Source of the DNA: Paulownia fortunei
Taxonomy: Eukaryota > Streptophyta > Magnoliopsida > Lamiales > Paulowniaceae
Length of the DNA stretch: 64,000 nt
Direction of reading: 5' to 3'
NCBI GenBank assembly: GCA_019321725.1
Contig: CM033119.1
Location: forward strand, 496,001 to 560,000
Shown: positions 11,924 through 24,182 of the stretch, piece by piece
Numbering within the stretch: the stretch's first letter is position 1
How the letters are laid out: the number at the start of each line of letters is the position of its first letter
Notes under the pieces: generated by a model
What the model was told of the DNA's origin: nothing
What the model saw: only the letters and a program-made list of their open reading frames with translations
Databases searched by the model: none
Program-made: the position numbers and the translations under genes

Positions 11924-14900
11924 ATGGGAAGGGGAAAGATTGAGATCAAGAGGATTGAGAATAACACCAATCGACAGGTTACGTTCTGCAAGCGAAGAAA
12001 TGGCCTACTGAAGAAAGCTTATGAACTTTCAGTTCTCTGTGATGCAGAAGTTGCATTAATTGTTTTCTCTAGCCGTGGGCGCGTCTACGAGTACGCCAAC
12101 AATAAGTAATTCTCAAATCCCAGTTCTTGAATTGCCCTTTAATTCTATGCTTGATCTCAAACTTCTGTAGGAAATAAACCATTCATCACTAACTTTTTCG
12201 GACATCTTTTGTCTGAATGAAAGCTCAACGAAGTTATATATTTCGGGATTAACAAGGTTTGAGTACTTTATTTAATGGAATTATTGCATAGATCATGAAG
12301 TGATATTCAGGCTGAAAACAAGAGCTAGAGAAGTGGCGCTTAGGACATCACACTTTCAGACTTGTATATGTCTTCTGGGGTACTTGCGGGAATTATCTGT
12401 ATATGAGTTTTTAGTTTATAGGAAGAGCTAGACTCTGATACTTCCTTGCTGTGTTCTATACTTTGGAGTTCATTAAATACCTAGAAGAAAGAAACTCCTG
12501 ATCTATACCTCGTCTTCTTCTAAATTTCTTTATCAATATCTCCTTCAATATGCTAAAAGAAAAGAGTTAAGTTGGGTTCTTTGTCTGGATTCATAGCTTG
12601 GACCATTTCTCTAGCTAAGATCTTATGCAAAAAAAATTGTTCTTGAAAAGCCATTGCTTGCCATCACTAGATTTTATCTACTAGTCAGTTTTTAGTGTTT
12701 ATTACACATAATGAAGTTCCTGTCAAACCAAGTCAAAGAGTTATAACCAATTAAAATTAAGAAAATCTGTAATATATTAGCATTTTATTTATTAAAAAAA
12801 AGTAACAAATTTATTTGGCTTGAGGATGATAGAGCTTATCTCACAACACTCTAGCTAGAAACAACAGATAGAAGAAGATGAGGAATATAGATATCCATAT
12901 TAGTATTTGTTTTGGAAAATATAAGAGGGTTTACCATCCAATAGAACATAGCAAAGCATCTGCCACATCATAGACACAATTATTTTGAACAGTAGTGGAA
13001 AAATCAGAACTTCTGATTCTTTCACATTTTTGTTGTTTGAGACTTGTAGTTTACTTTCATGTGTAGTTTTCCAATGTTTTCCTATTCTAGCATTATAAAG
13101 CTCCTCAATCTTTTGTCATGTTTTGAAAACAGAAAGTCTGTCCAGTGGTAGTGTTGTGTTTCAAGATAAAGGTTTTAACATTCATTTGTTTTAGGTTTTG
13201 TGTCTTTCTACTTTCAGTACGTGTTAACATACAAAAGGAGACAATAAACTTGTTTCTTTCAAAAAAAAAACACGAGGAGACAAAACAATTTACTAAAAAT
13301 ATTTATAGGGTTTTCTCTCTTCCATGGTCAAGGACCAAAACATAAAAAAATACAGAATTTTAATACTTTGATAAATATAGTTGCAAGAAAACCGCATAGG
13401 TTACATCACCTATTAATGTTGTCTATAAAAAAACAAAAAATTTAATTAGCTGAAAAATGTAAGTAAAAGATATGCATCAATCTATCCAGAAAAATGAGGG
13501 AACACACTTCATTGAATCATAATATGCATGCACATTAAATTCCCTTTATTTTGAACTCTTGATTGTGACAATTGTGTTAATATGTGCCTCTTACTCCTTT
13601 TTTTTGTTTTTTTTCATAATGTCAAAATGTTTCAATTTTGGTTACTTGAATTCTGTATTGTATTACTTTATTCTAAAGCGATATCATACATAAAATTAAA
13701 TTACAATTGAAAGAAATAGTCAAATAAAATAACACATCATTTTGGCTTTAACTAAATTGTAATACTACTCATTCTTCACATATTGTAGACATTAGAGTTT
13801 CAAGGGGAAATTTTACGCATGTTTACAGTATTACTTTTAAAAATAATGATCAAATTTCAATGTTGTAAGTCACCTTATGTACTTTAAGTAAGATTGTTTA
13901 ACAAAGCAAACTGTATATTAAATAATGAAGCTTTTTTTTGTGTGTGTGAAGTAATGAAAATGTTTTAATGTGGATAGAAAGAATGAATATATTTCTCTTC
14001 AGGAAGTCACATTCAAGAGGAGGTTGGCTTTCCATGAGGAGAAAGAAAATGTCAGTTCATACTTTATTGGCTTATCACCAAATAAGATTCCACTACAGAA
14101 GAAATATTTATCCCAATTGTCTGCATCTTCTTCTCTAGTCTTGTCTGAGAGAACATTCAGTGCTTTAAGATACAAGCCCACTTCATGGTCAGATGACTTA
14201 CATCAGCTGCAACTATTCATTTCTTATATTTAATTTCCATTTCTAGCTTTCAAGATTTCATCTACTGTTTTCTTCTCTCTCTCTCTCTCTCTCTGTATAT
14301 ATATATATATATACACATATCATGGTCAGATAACTTACATCAGCTGCTACTATTCATCTCTTATATTTAATTTCCATTTCTGGCTTTCAAGATTTCATAT
14401 ACTGTTTTCTCTTCTCCTCTCTCTCTCTCTGTAAATGTGTAAAGAGACCAGATTCTTTCCTTGAAATTTTCATATTTTAGGAGAAAGCTAGAAATTAGAA
14501 AGTCTAAAGCAACTTAAAACGCAGTCAGAATGTTCAACCTATATAAACTGGATCTTACTATTAGGGGCAAGAGCAAGATTTAGCACTTTATATGCTGCAC
14601 TATATATCCGGTTCTTGATAGAATTATTGAAAGCCTTTTAGGAGGTTGTGCTCTCACACCTCTCATTTCAACATGCACAAACCTGTCACCTTTCATTGGT
14701 TTCTTTTTAATCTTTTCAACATTTTGATTTCTCATAGGTTTTTATCAAATCATGTGACTCTCTGGTCAACTATGGTTTTCATGTCATCCTAGAAAATCAA
14801 ATCCCCATAGATAAGTATGTTGTCTCGGCCACTTCTAGCTCAACTGTCAACTGTCTCTCTCTTCTCCCCTTGGCTTTTTCCCTTTGCTTTTTAAGGGAAT

Positions 14901-17604
14901 AAGGATGAGAAAATTGTATGTAGATGATAGCTTCTTATATGCATGCACCAAGGAAATCTTATACTATTGCTTATTCAAAATTTTATATCCAGCTCTTAAT
15001 ATATACTCAGGCCATTTAAGACAAGACGAACAGAATACAAGCACTGCAACCTAAACTAGACTTTAGCAATTTCATTAACACTCGAGTAATTTTCAACTTT
15101 GGAAATAAAAACGTGGCGAATGGTTTTACCACAAAGTCAAAAGGGAAGATTATGTTCATCTTGTGGTAATTAATTTGATATGTATGATTTAATTTTATCC
15201 CTACAATATATATGCTGTGTAAATAAAGTTTCCGTGTGCACCGAATATTGTTGAATATATATGCAATATTTTCTGTATGCAGCATTAGATCAACTATAGA
15301 AAGGTACAAGAAATCAACTACAGATAGTTCAAATGCGTACACCACTCAAGAGATCAATGCTCAAGTAAGTTATCAGATTGTAATGTATTTTCTCTTATCT
15401 CATGAGCAATATGTGCATGGACACTACACAGACAGACCAATCATTTTCGTAATAAACTCTTAATAATTTCTTCGTTGTGGGAATTCTGAAGGGAAGTCGA
15501 TAAACCATTTTTCGTCCCCAAAAAAAAAAAAAAATAAGAAGAAGAAGAAATACATGACTTATTAGGACCAAAGCTGACCAAAATTTTCATTTTCTATTTT
15601 TTGGATTCAATGCAGTTTTACCAACAAGAGTCCAAGAAGCTGCGTCAGCAAATACAGATGCTCCAGAACTCCAATAGGTAATCATTCAAAAGAGAGCAAA
15701 TTACATGTATAGATAGTAATATATCCAAATAAAACAAAGAACCTTCTGTGTAACTCAAAATGAAGATGATAATGCAAGGAAACAACAATTATATACCTCA
15801 AAGTGTCTGTATCATAAGATCTCTCCCATAGAGAAGTTGCTTTTGCTTTAGTCCTGATTGCGGGGCAAAAAAGGAAAAATGAACCAAAGGAAGAAGCTAA
15901 GTGCTGAGGCATTTTTAAGATGTCTTTAATTTTCTTTTGCGTTGTATGTTATAGGAACAGTGGATAATAAATGGATTGGTAGACTTCTGATCACCAAATA
16001 CTAAATATACATATTCCAAAAAAAAAAAAAAGAGATGCCTTACTCCATGAGAAGGAGCAAGACTATGAAAGAGAATAATTTATCAAGCTAGATTTTCACC
16101 AAACCTACAGCAGAAGTCAGATGAAAAACTTCAATCATGTAAAAAAACTTGGGATTTAGTGAAATAAAAAGATCATATTCTCCAGAACTAATTCTTTACA
16201 CTCTTTCACAGGCATCTTATGGGTGAAGGCTTGGGCTCTTTAAATGTGAAGGAGTTGAAGCAGCTCGAAAGTAGGCTTGAGAGAGGCATCACAAGAATCA
16301 GGGGGAAGAAGGTAAACAACCATTGCGGAATGAAGGAACAACAACATAGAGGAAAATTGATTTCTCTGACGTAAATCATGACTGAACCATGCTTTTTTTT
16401 CCTTCGTGAAACATGTTCTTGAAAAACTGCAATTGCATGCACATCGTCGAATAAAGTTTATGTAGTCATACAAATAGATACCCAAGGTCTAATAAAAACA
16501 TATAATCTCTCGTGCCAGAACCTAACCCATGTTATGTGATAATATGGTTCATCTTGGATGCTAATAGGAACATATCATGTTACATATATTTGTGTACCAT
16601 GTATAATTGCTTTTTCTCCAACTAACTTTTGGTGCTACTTTTTTTGGGTAAACAGCATGAAATGATACTTGCTGAAACTGAGAATTTGCAGAAAAGGGTA
16701 ATTTTCTCAAACTTATTCTTAGTTCCAGGCTACTGTTGCTGAATTAGTAGCACAGAAATATGTTTTTCCTCGTAAATTTTGGACTATGAAAAGTTCATAA
16801 TGACCCTCAGTTTTTCTGGTCCTGTCTTCCCAATAGGAAATTCAGCTGGAGCAGGAAAATGCTTGCCTCAGAGCAAAGGTAATCTTAATAATAAATGATA
16901 ACTCATAATCGAAGTTAATGGCATTGTACTCATTTGTTTCTTCTGTGCAATCCAAAATCGTCTGAAGTTGTGAACCAGGTACAAGTTATGATATACTACA
17001 ATTATTGAACCAATTTCCATATTTCAATGTGTGTTCAATTAATGCAGTCGTAGTCTGAGTCCAGTCATAGGTTAAGAAATGACAGATTTGCTTTACCCAT
17101 TATGACTATATAGCCTATATGGCTCTCTCTGCTTTCAGACTAACTCTTGGTCGGGGCAGAAGAGTTACTACAGAAAATTAAGATACAATTGAACATGAAT
17201 CATAGAAATTGGACAAGTGCAAATGAAATAAGTCTGTTGCTAACTATGTTCATTCATAACACCAGTCTCTCGTTGAAGCTGGCTGAAGCATTTTTCTTCT
17301 TGAAACTAAGGGTTAATTTTTTCTTGCAAGCTGACTTTCAGATACAAGAAAACGAGAAGCTTCAGCAACTTAGCATGATGCCTGCTGGACAAGACTTTGC
17401 CTTCCAGGCTTATCTTGCTCGCAATGTGCTCCAACTGAATATGATGGAGAGTGTAACTGCCTATCCTGTTCTCGACAAGAAGACTCTTCATCTCGGGTAT
17501 AGATTTTATTATGTAACTTTGCTCATAGTCAATTGCATTTTTCGTTTAAATATATATGAATCGACTTGTGTAACCTCTGTTTCTCTTCTTCTTGATACAG
17601 GTAA
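11924..17604 (+). CDS. AGL11: MADS-box transcription factor, AGL11/SEEDSTICK type (D-class ovule identity)
   Basis: Type II MIKCc factor; nuclear, binds CArG boxes as dimers and tetramers. AGL11/STK proteins specify ovule, seed coat and funiculus identity. Eight coding exons: 11924-12105, 15283-15364, 15616-15677, 16212-16311, 16656-16697, 16837-16878, 17342-17496 and 17601-17604. The 62/100/42/42-base series is the classic MIKC pattern. The product is 222 residues: MADS domain 1-60, I region 61-88, K box about 89-170 ([44 protein letters not shown]), and C region with AG-type motifs ([26 protein letters not shown] end). AGL11 is favoured over AG/SHP because translation starts directly at the MADS domain with no N-terminal extension, and because of the [14 protein letters not shown] and C-terminal sequences. 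Intron 1 is 3.2 kb. The last exon supplies one base plus the stop. Convergent with the IAN gene. Confidence 0.95.
14183..14433. repeat. Tandem duplication ending in CT tracts, inside AGL11 intron 1
   Basis: Two copies with a 137-base period, 14183-14298 and 14320-14433. Both begin TCATGGTCAGAT and run through CATCAGCTGC, TTCCATTTCT and CAAGATTTCAT to a (CT)n run. They differ by a few substitutions and by CT-run length, and a short (AT)n run separates them. This is direct sequence evidence of a local duplication in the large first intron, the part of AG-clade genes known to hold regulatory elements. Confidence 0.9.
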
Positions 17605-18981
17605 TGAGTTTGTCTAAAGATTCATGCAAATCAGGGATTGACAAGTCCCGAATAACTTATATTATAAGTGTTTGTTTCCTTCTAGTATCTAATAGGACAT
17701 TGTGGGTTTTTAGAGACACTAATCCACTGTTTTGATGTGTTTGTGGTTTGCTACACTTTCTTGATCCCATATTATCCTAGATAATTGCATGATTGCTTCC
17801 AGCCCCCAGCTCCACCCCTCTGCAGGGTCAAATTCAAAGTACCATGTACTACTCCACGCTGAATTCTTGAATTAACTTCAGCATGCAGCTGGCAATTGTG
17901 CAAGAGATACAAGAGTTGAATAGTCCTCTATATTTATCTCTTGTGAAATTTAATTTTGATATTTTCTCAAGTCTGATGGTTTTTAGAAACTTAAGGATTT
18001 TCCCTCTGCTGCTATGCATGAAAATTCCAAGAACATTGACTAGACAGATTGATGCAGTTCTGCATAATCTCCTTTAATTAAATAAAATTCTCAGTAAACC
18101 AGGTGTCACAATTCTTAGTTTGACCAAGTTCAATCAGGACTCAGATAAATTGGAAGAGTTTCAAGATAATTTATGACTCCACGACAATGGAAAAACATAG
18201 TATTTCATAATGTAACTTCATAGACACGTCAAATATAAACACATTTTGTTAGTTCCACATCTTGCAGAAATGAACTCAATCGAGGTTAAAGCTAGAGCAG
18301 AAGCTTGGACAAGAATTTATTTTCAAACTGCACGTTACCAAGCTGGGAGATTCAATTGTTTCTCACTAAATTCAAAACAAGAATTTGCCAAAAACTACCT
18401 CCAACCCCTGAGAGTTATGAAATAGTATTGAAAGAATTGGACCAACAAGACCACACGCCAACATTGTTTTACATGCATGACAAGGGCTACGTTTCTGCTT
18501 TAACTATGTTCACAACAAATATTAACAACTAAGTAGCTTTAGAAGAGTCCCTAGAACAGCTAAACAAACCAGAATGTTGGCTGCCATCTTTGAATCATGT
18601 TTCTGCCTGAGAAGGATAGCATCTTCAAAAAATAAAATAAAAAAATTGTGTTAGACCTGTCGCATCAGCTTACCTAATAATATTCAGTTTTTCATTATTT
18701 TTTATCCTTTCCATATCCTAACTTGATGGAATTTGAAAGGACAATATTCAAACTTATCTCGTAAAAGTTCAACCAAAAGCAATATTGCAAATTGTAAAAG
18801 CCCAATATACGACTCTTATAAACACATTCCACATCAAACAAAAACTTAACCACAAAGCAATAATTTCAGTACCTTTAACTGGAACACGGTGACTGTAGAA
18901 GGAAAGAAGTTGCGAGCATACTTATAGGTTTGTTAGTAGATTCCCAGAAACACTATACATGATGCTTAATTATAATTGTTA
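17605..18981. other. Convergent spacer between the AGL11-type and IAN genes
   Basis: Holds the 3' UTRs of both genes (about 1.4 kb between stop codons). The frames at 17883-18077 and 18305-18532 have no recognisable domain. I see no further gene. Confidence 0.6.
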
Positions 18982-20805
18982 TTACAAAATAGCACATCTG
19001 CCACTTTCAGCTCGCTTTCGAAGTTCCTCGGTCTCTTTCTCAGCTCTCTCCAAATGCTCCCTCAGCTTACGTATTTCATCATTTGATTTCATTTGAACAG
19101 CTTGGGCAATAGCTTCTGCCTTAAGCCGAGCAGCCTGCTCCTCTGCCAATTGCTGTTCAAGCCTATGAGTGGTCTCTCTGAGCTTTGACTCAACCTACAA
19201 AGAACATTATTCACAAAACCGAAAACCGTTTCATTAGTGCAAAAACAAATTTCACATACAGATGTCAATATTCCATGTTACAGACAATTAGCATTCGGCG
19301 TCTGCTGCTGGTTTCTTTCATGTCAAGCAAGGAAGAACTTCAAAGTGGTAGAATGAGCATGCAGGTGCCAAGAAATAATTTTATATCGACAAAAAACCAA
19401 AACTACCATCTCAGTTATTCTCTTAAGCTGCTCTTCATATGACTTAGTGAACTGCTCCTGAAATTCAGATATCTCCTGTTTGGAGTACCCCTCAACGGAA
19501 TTAACTTCAGCAGTTTGATCACGCAGTTTCAATGCTCCCTTCTGTTAAGAACAAAGTGGCATAATAAACTTTAGTAACATTATTAACATCCTCTGGAAGA
19601 CTGCAACAAAGCATTGATCAACAAAAACACTCGCCTTCAGTTCAACAAATAGCTCATCTGTATATGGTTTCCCACCATTGTTATCTACAACAGCATTTAC
19701 AAGGGAAAGAAGTTCCTTCAGTTGCTCAGATTTCCTGAATTTATCTTTTGTCCTGTTATCAAATAGAACACATCTATTCCCACACATTCTGAGAGTTTCC
19801 TGTATAATTAGAAAAGAATAATTTCGTTGAAACAAAAATTGCCAGCTTATTTCAGAAATCATCACAGAAACAAGAACTGAAGAAAAGAATTAATCAAATA
19901 AATATTTCTTTCTTTGTCAATGGAAATGCATATCATGAAAGAGTAGCCTGCTTCTGTCAAAGATCACTGGGTGAGTGAAATAGCTAGGGATGTAAATGCC
20001 TAAAAAAGTACTGGCCAGTCTCATTTGGTTGTCATGCTCTACCTTCAAAGGCTCAGGGCAATCACGACCCAAGTAATCATCCAGAGTCTCACCGTTTTCC
20101 TCAAGGTCATCACCACCAGTAAAAACAACAATCATATAGTCGCTAATTTTGCTACCAAAGAATTTCCGCAAGCTCTCAACAGCAGCTTCTTCTTCTCGCG
20201 AAAAACGAGATCTGACTGATAGGACCACAAGAACAGCATGGATACCATCCTTTGCCATATTGATGCATTTAACAATTTCCTTTCCAATAAATTCAGGTTC
20301 AGCAGAAAAATCAAACAACCCTGGAAATTACAATTGTTTAAGGAGAAGATATATTGAAGTACAACCAATAAAAGTATACTAAAGATAAACCGTGGAATTT
20401 ATGTTTTTGTCTATTTTCCTGATAATACTGTTTACACTTTACACCTCTATTCACCTAATCTCAATTTTGGTATTCAGATACATTCATGCTTCCACATTAT
20501 CCTCTAGGACATCACTTTTCTCCTTTCTTTTAGTAACAGCTCATTAACACAGAAATATAATTTAGCAGCATACCCGGAGTGTCAATCACATTAAGAATAT
20601 GGCCATCTTCCAGTACAGTCATCTGCAGCTCACAAGTACTGGTAACACCAGCTGAGCTAGACATTGAATTGAATGCCCTCCTTCGAAGGATACTATTGCC
20701 TGTTGCACTTTTTCCATTACCTGTTCGTCCAACCAAAACTACAGTACGAACCTCACGAGAGAGAGACGGAAACTCCCACTCATCATCAATTGCACTTCCC
20801 CCCAT
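18982..20805 (-). CDS. AIG1/IAN-type (GIMAP-like) GTPase with C-terminal prenylation motif
   Basis: Member of the plant IAN/AIG1 septin-related GTPases, linked in the family to pathogen and stress responses; most like Arabidopsis IAN9. Five coding exons on the minus strand: 20574-20805, 20043-20320, 19635-19799, 19407-19541 and 18982-19194, giving 340 residues. G1 is GRTGNGKS (26-33), G3 DTPG (75-78), the conserved box VLSVRSRFSREEE follows, and G4 is TGGD (145-148). The C-terminal third is an Ala/Glu/Arg-rich coiled coil (about 240-335; RLEQQLAEEQAARLKAEAIA). It ends Cys-Ala-Ile-Leu, a CaaX box whose final Leu predicts geranylgeranylation and membrane anchoring. The intron between exons 3 and 4 starts with GC instead of GT. 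A 5'UTR intron (20824 to about 21385) is likely. Function beyond GTP binding is inferred from the family. Confidence 0.93.
19542..19634 (-). other. GC-AG intron in the IAN gene
   Basis: The donor reads AAG/GCGAGT at 19634 and the acceptor AACAG ends at 19542. Using GC joins ...FVELK to KGALKL in frame, as in homologues. The only nearby GT (in GAGTG, at 19630-19629) would leave the phase wrong for the next exon. Confidence 0.8.
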
Positions 20806-20823
20806 TTGCTGAAACTAAATTAT

Positions 20824-23800
20824 CTGCAGGGAAACCAACAAACATACACATTGAATAAATCATTCCCACTAAAAGGCACTGAAAAGCAGCAAATAAAATC
20901 GAATACTTTCATCTAGGCCTCTAATATGTACACGGACAAACAAATCTTTAATTATAAATTAAATCCTTCATTAACTTCAATTTTATTTATTAAAAGAACC
21001 TTTCTTTGCCAGAGGAGAATTGTCAGTCACGTACAATTCATCCGCAGACACACACACACAAAACAGGTACATCTACATATACATGTACTCGTCTACACAC
21101 ACCAATACATAAACAAAAGAGGACACACTAAAGCCCAAAACCCTTTTCACCAAAAGGACAAAAATCAAAACTTTGGACCATAAACTATACAAAAGTTGAT
21201 CCCCAACATCAGAGTTAACAACACAACTATGCACACAGGTAAAAAGAAAAATATAAATTTTCAGCATAGTACGTGTGAAAAGGGTGGAAACCCAAGAAAA
21301 CATACACATAACACCACAATGATTGGATCATCATTATCATATAATGGAAAATCAAGAAAACCAGAAGCAAATTGTTGAATTTAACCTTCTCAAGAGAATG
21401 GATGAAAAGCCAAGGCGAGGCAAAGACGAGCAGTTGAAAAGAGAAAAAGGATATGACTTTGGGATGAAATACTGCAGCTGCCTATATATATGTATCTATA
21501 TTTATAGACATACTATAGGTATGCAAGTGTTTGTAGTGGTGTGTGATACGAAATAGTGAACTAGTAATGATCTTCCACAATTGTTTGGAACTATTTCCAG
21601 CCCTTGATTCTTTAAGGACTCAATCTCGGACTGTTTAAAGGGAGAAGATGAAAAGGTGCTAATAATATACAGGGTTTCTCTTATAATAACCAAAAAGAAA
21701 AAAGAAATAATGGTGGGGATAATAATGGGCCGGTCCATTCCTTACTTCCTGCGCAACACCAAACAATAATATACTGATAATTGACTAACATTTTGTTTTT
21801 AGTATATTCTAAATGTTGTCTCATGACTAATTATTAATACTAAAAGAAAATATTATTTTGTTTATTTGATTAAATATTCACTTCAACACTCAATTTCTTT
21901 TTGTCTAGTCAAGAAAACGTTAAATAAAAATAAAAAATAAATAAAATCGATACTATTAAATAACTTATGTCGTTAGAATTGGTAGGGGATATAATTTTTT
22001 TTACTCTAGTATAGGAGAATTTAGCTAAAAAAGATTTTAATTATCTTAAAAATATGCTCGTGTTCCTGACAACATGACACATGAAGTAAACAAAGCAAAA
22101 CAAGCCCAATCAGCTAACACATTATCCATAAAACATAACTACTTATTCAATAAAATAATCTAGTCTAAGTTTGGGTTAAAAATGTGGATAAATTCATGAT
22201 ACGATTATTCATTTTCAAACAAAAAAAAAAATAAACAGTTTTTTGATTGGTAAAAAAAGAAGACACTTAAATACCCACAGCCACAGGACAGAAACTGGAT
22301 TCTGAAATAGCTTTGAATATGGCCCAAAACAATAATGTGGGCCTAAATACTAGGCCTGCTTGAATTGGGTTGATGTTGATCTGTTATCTAACTTCAAAAG
22401 TCGAATTTGGTATTTGGTGCATTTAAAGTGAATTAGGTAGCAGATAAAATTGATTTTGACGTAAAATTAAGGACACTAATTAGTTATCAATAATTTTTTT
22501 AATAAATTTAATCATCAAAATAACTTTTGAAAAATTTTCAATTAATAAGAGGCCGAAATTTTCTTTGTATTTTACAAAGTAATCCAATTCATCATAGACT
22601 TTTACACCTCTTTTTTGCCACCTAATTAATTATCTTGCATATTATATACTGTGTCCATATGTTTTTTTTTTTTAAAATCGATTTAATTCTTTGCTCTTTT
22701 GAATAAAAATCTTTTTAAAAAAATGGAAACATAGCATATTGGGGTGAAAAACACAAAAGTAGAAAACAGGTAAGGCTGAAAAAATAAAAAAATAATATTA
22801 TCCTGAAATTATTTAGTGAATTATACATCGAGACTTTTTCCTAAAAATATTTTTATTGCAGGACACAAAATGAAATTCATTGAGGACTAAGATCTTATAA
22901 TGTTATAAGTCGGTATAAAATTAATGCGACTTTATTGATGTTACTAGCCACAGTTCCCAGTTCAACCACCTATATCAGCCGCAAATGTTTCATTACTTCT
23001 TTTGTGTAATCATATACATTGAATAAATACTTTTTGATCATTAATTTTAGAAGTAAAACAATCAAAAGAATTCCTATTTCTTCTTTAAATCCTACCACAA
23101 TAAATATAAAAAAACAAAATAATTTTTTTTTGGTATGCATTGGAAATGATAATTTTAAGTTGAATTTCTCTCAATTCCATACGTGATGTGTTGAAATTTT
23201 TTAAAGATTCAGATCTAAACTTATCATAAATCCAGACTTCATGGATATATTCCCGTTGAACTTATTTTATAATTTAAATTTTTTAAAAAAATAATATTAT
23301 TAATTTAAATAAAAATCTATTTTTTAAAAAAATATCAAATAAATATATATATACAATAATTTTAAAAAAATGAATAAAATAGGTCGATTCACGTCGGATT
23401 TGAAAACTAAAACTCAAGAATCAAGATCTCATCTAAATCCATTTATACTTTATATTGTTAAAATGCGTTTCAAATGGAACGGGTCCAATTTAAATTTACT
23501 CAATTATCATTCCTATTATTTAATATTTAATTTAAAATTAATAAAAATTATTTTTAACTCGTTCGTTAAACATAAATAAATTAAATTTATATATTCTTTT
23601 AATTCAATAAAATTTAAATTTTAATTCAAACTCAATTCAATTAATTAATATATAATTAAAATATATTAAAATAATTTCATTTGAAGTGAGATTGATTTAA
23701 TAATTGAATCAAATTCAAATTTAATTTAAAATTAGTAAAAATGTAAATTAAATTTAAGGAATAGCTTAGTTGACGGTTGACCCGACTTAATTAGTTTCTA

Positions 23801-24182
23801 TACTAATGCTGACGCGAGGCAGTGCGAAACACCACGTGCGTGATTCAAAGTCCCATACACACTTTGGAAGAATATTCCGCGGCCGCGCCATCTGTGGCTT
23901 TTTCCGCCTCTCCTCCACCACTTGTCTATTTTCAGCAACTCTCACCCTTTTTTTTTTTTGGGTTTATTTTTATTTTTATTTTTTTGGTTTACTGGTGCAG
24001 TCAACGCCAGAAAATGCAATTAGCTTGCACATTCAATGATTCCACTCTTTATATATATATATATAGCCCGAAAAGAAAATGTTTTTGAACACGGAAAACA
24101 TTCATCTCCACAACCAGCGGAGCTCAAAACAATAGAAAAGAATAACAAATAGGCACAAAGAGAGCAATTTGTTTGACAGCAA
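20824..24182. other. IAN leader region and AT-rich intergenic DNA
   Basis: The right part of the IAN leader (intron acceptor at 20824, likely donor near 21385, leader exon above it), then about 2.3 kb of strongly AT-rich DNA (21780-23770) with no supported gene. Close to the next gene there is a G-box core (CACGTG, 23833-23838), a GC-rich patch with a NotI-type octamer at about 23880, and a TATA run at 24047-24066, 117 bases before the ATG at 24183. These last elements look like the promoter of the FSH hydrolase gene. Confidence 0.55.

Noticed and set aside
13970..14233. 87-codon frame in AGL11 intron 1 as a separate gene or exon
   Set aside because: No matching domain; exon 1 joins exon 2 (15283) in phase to give the conserved AGL11 sequence without it.
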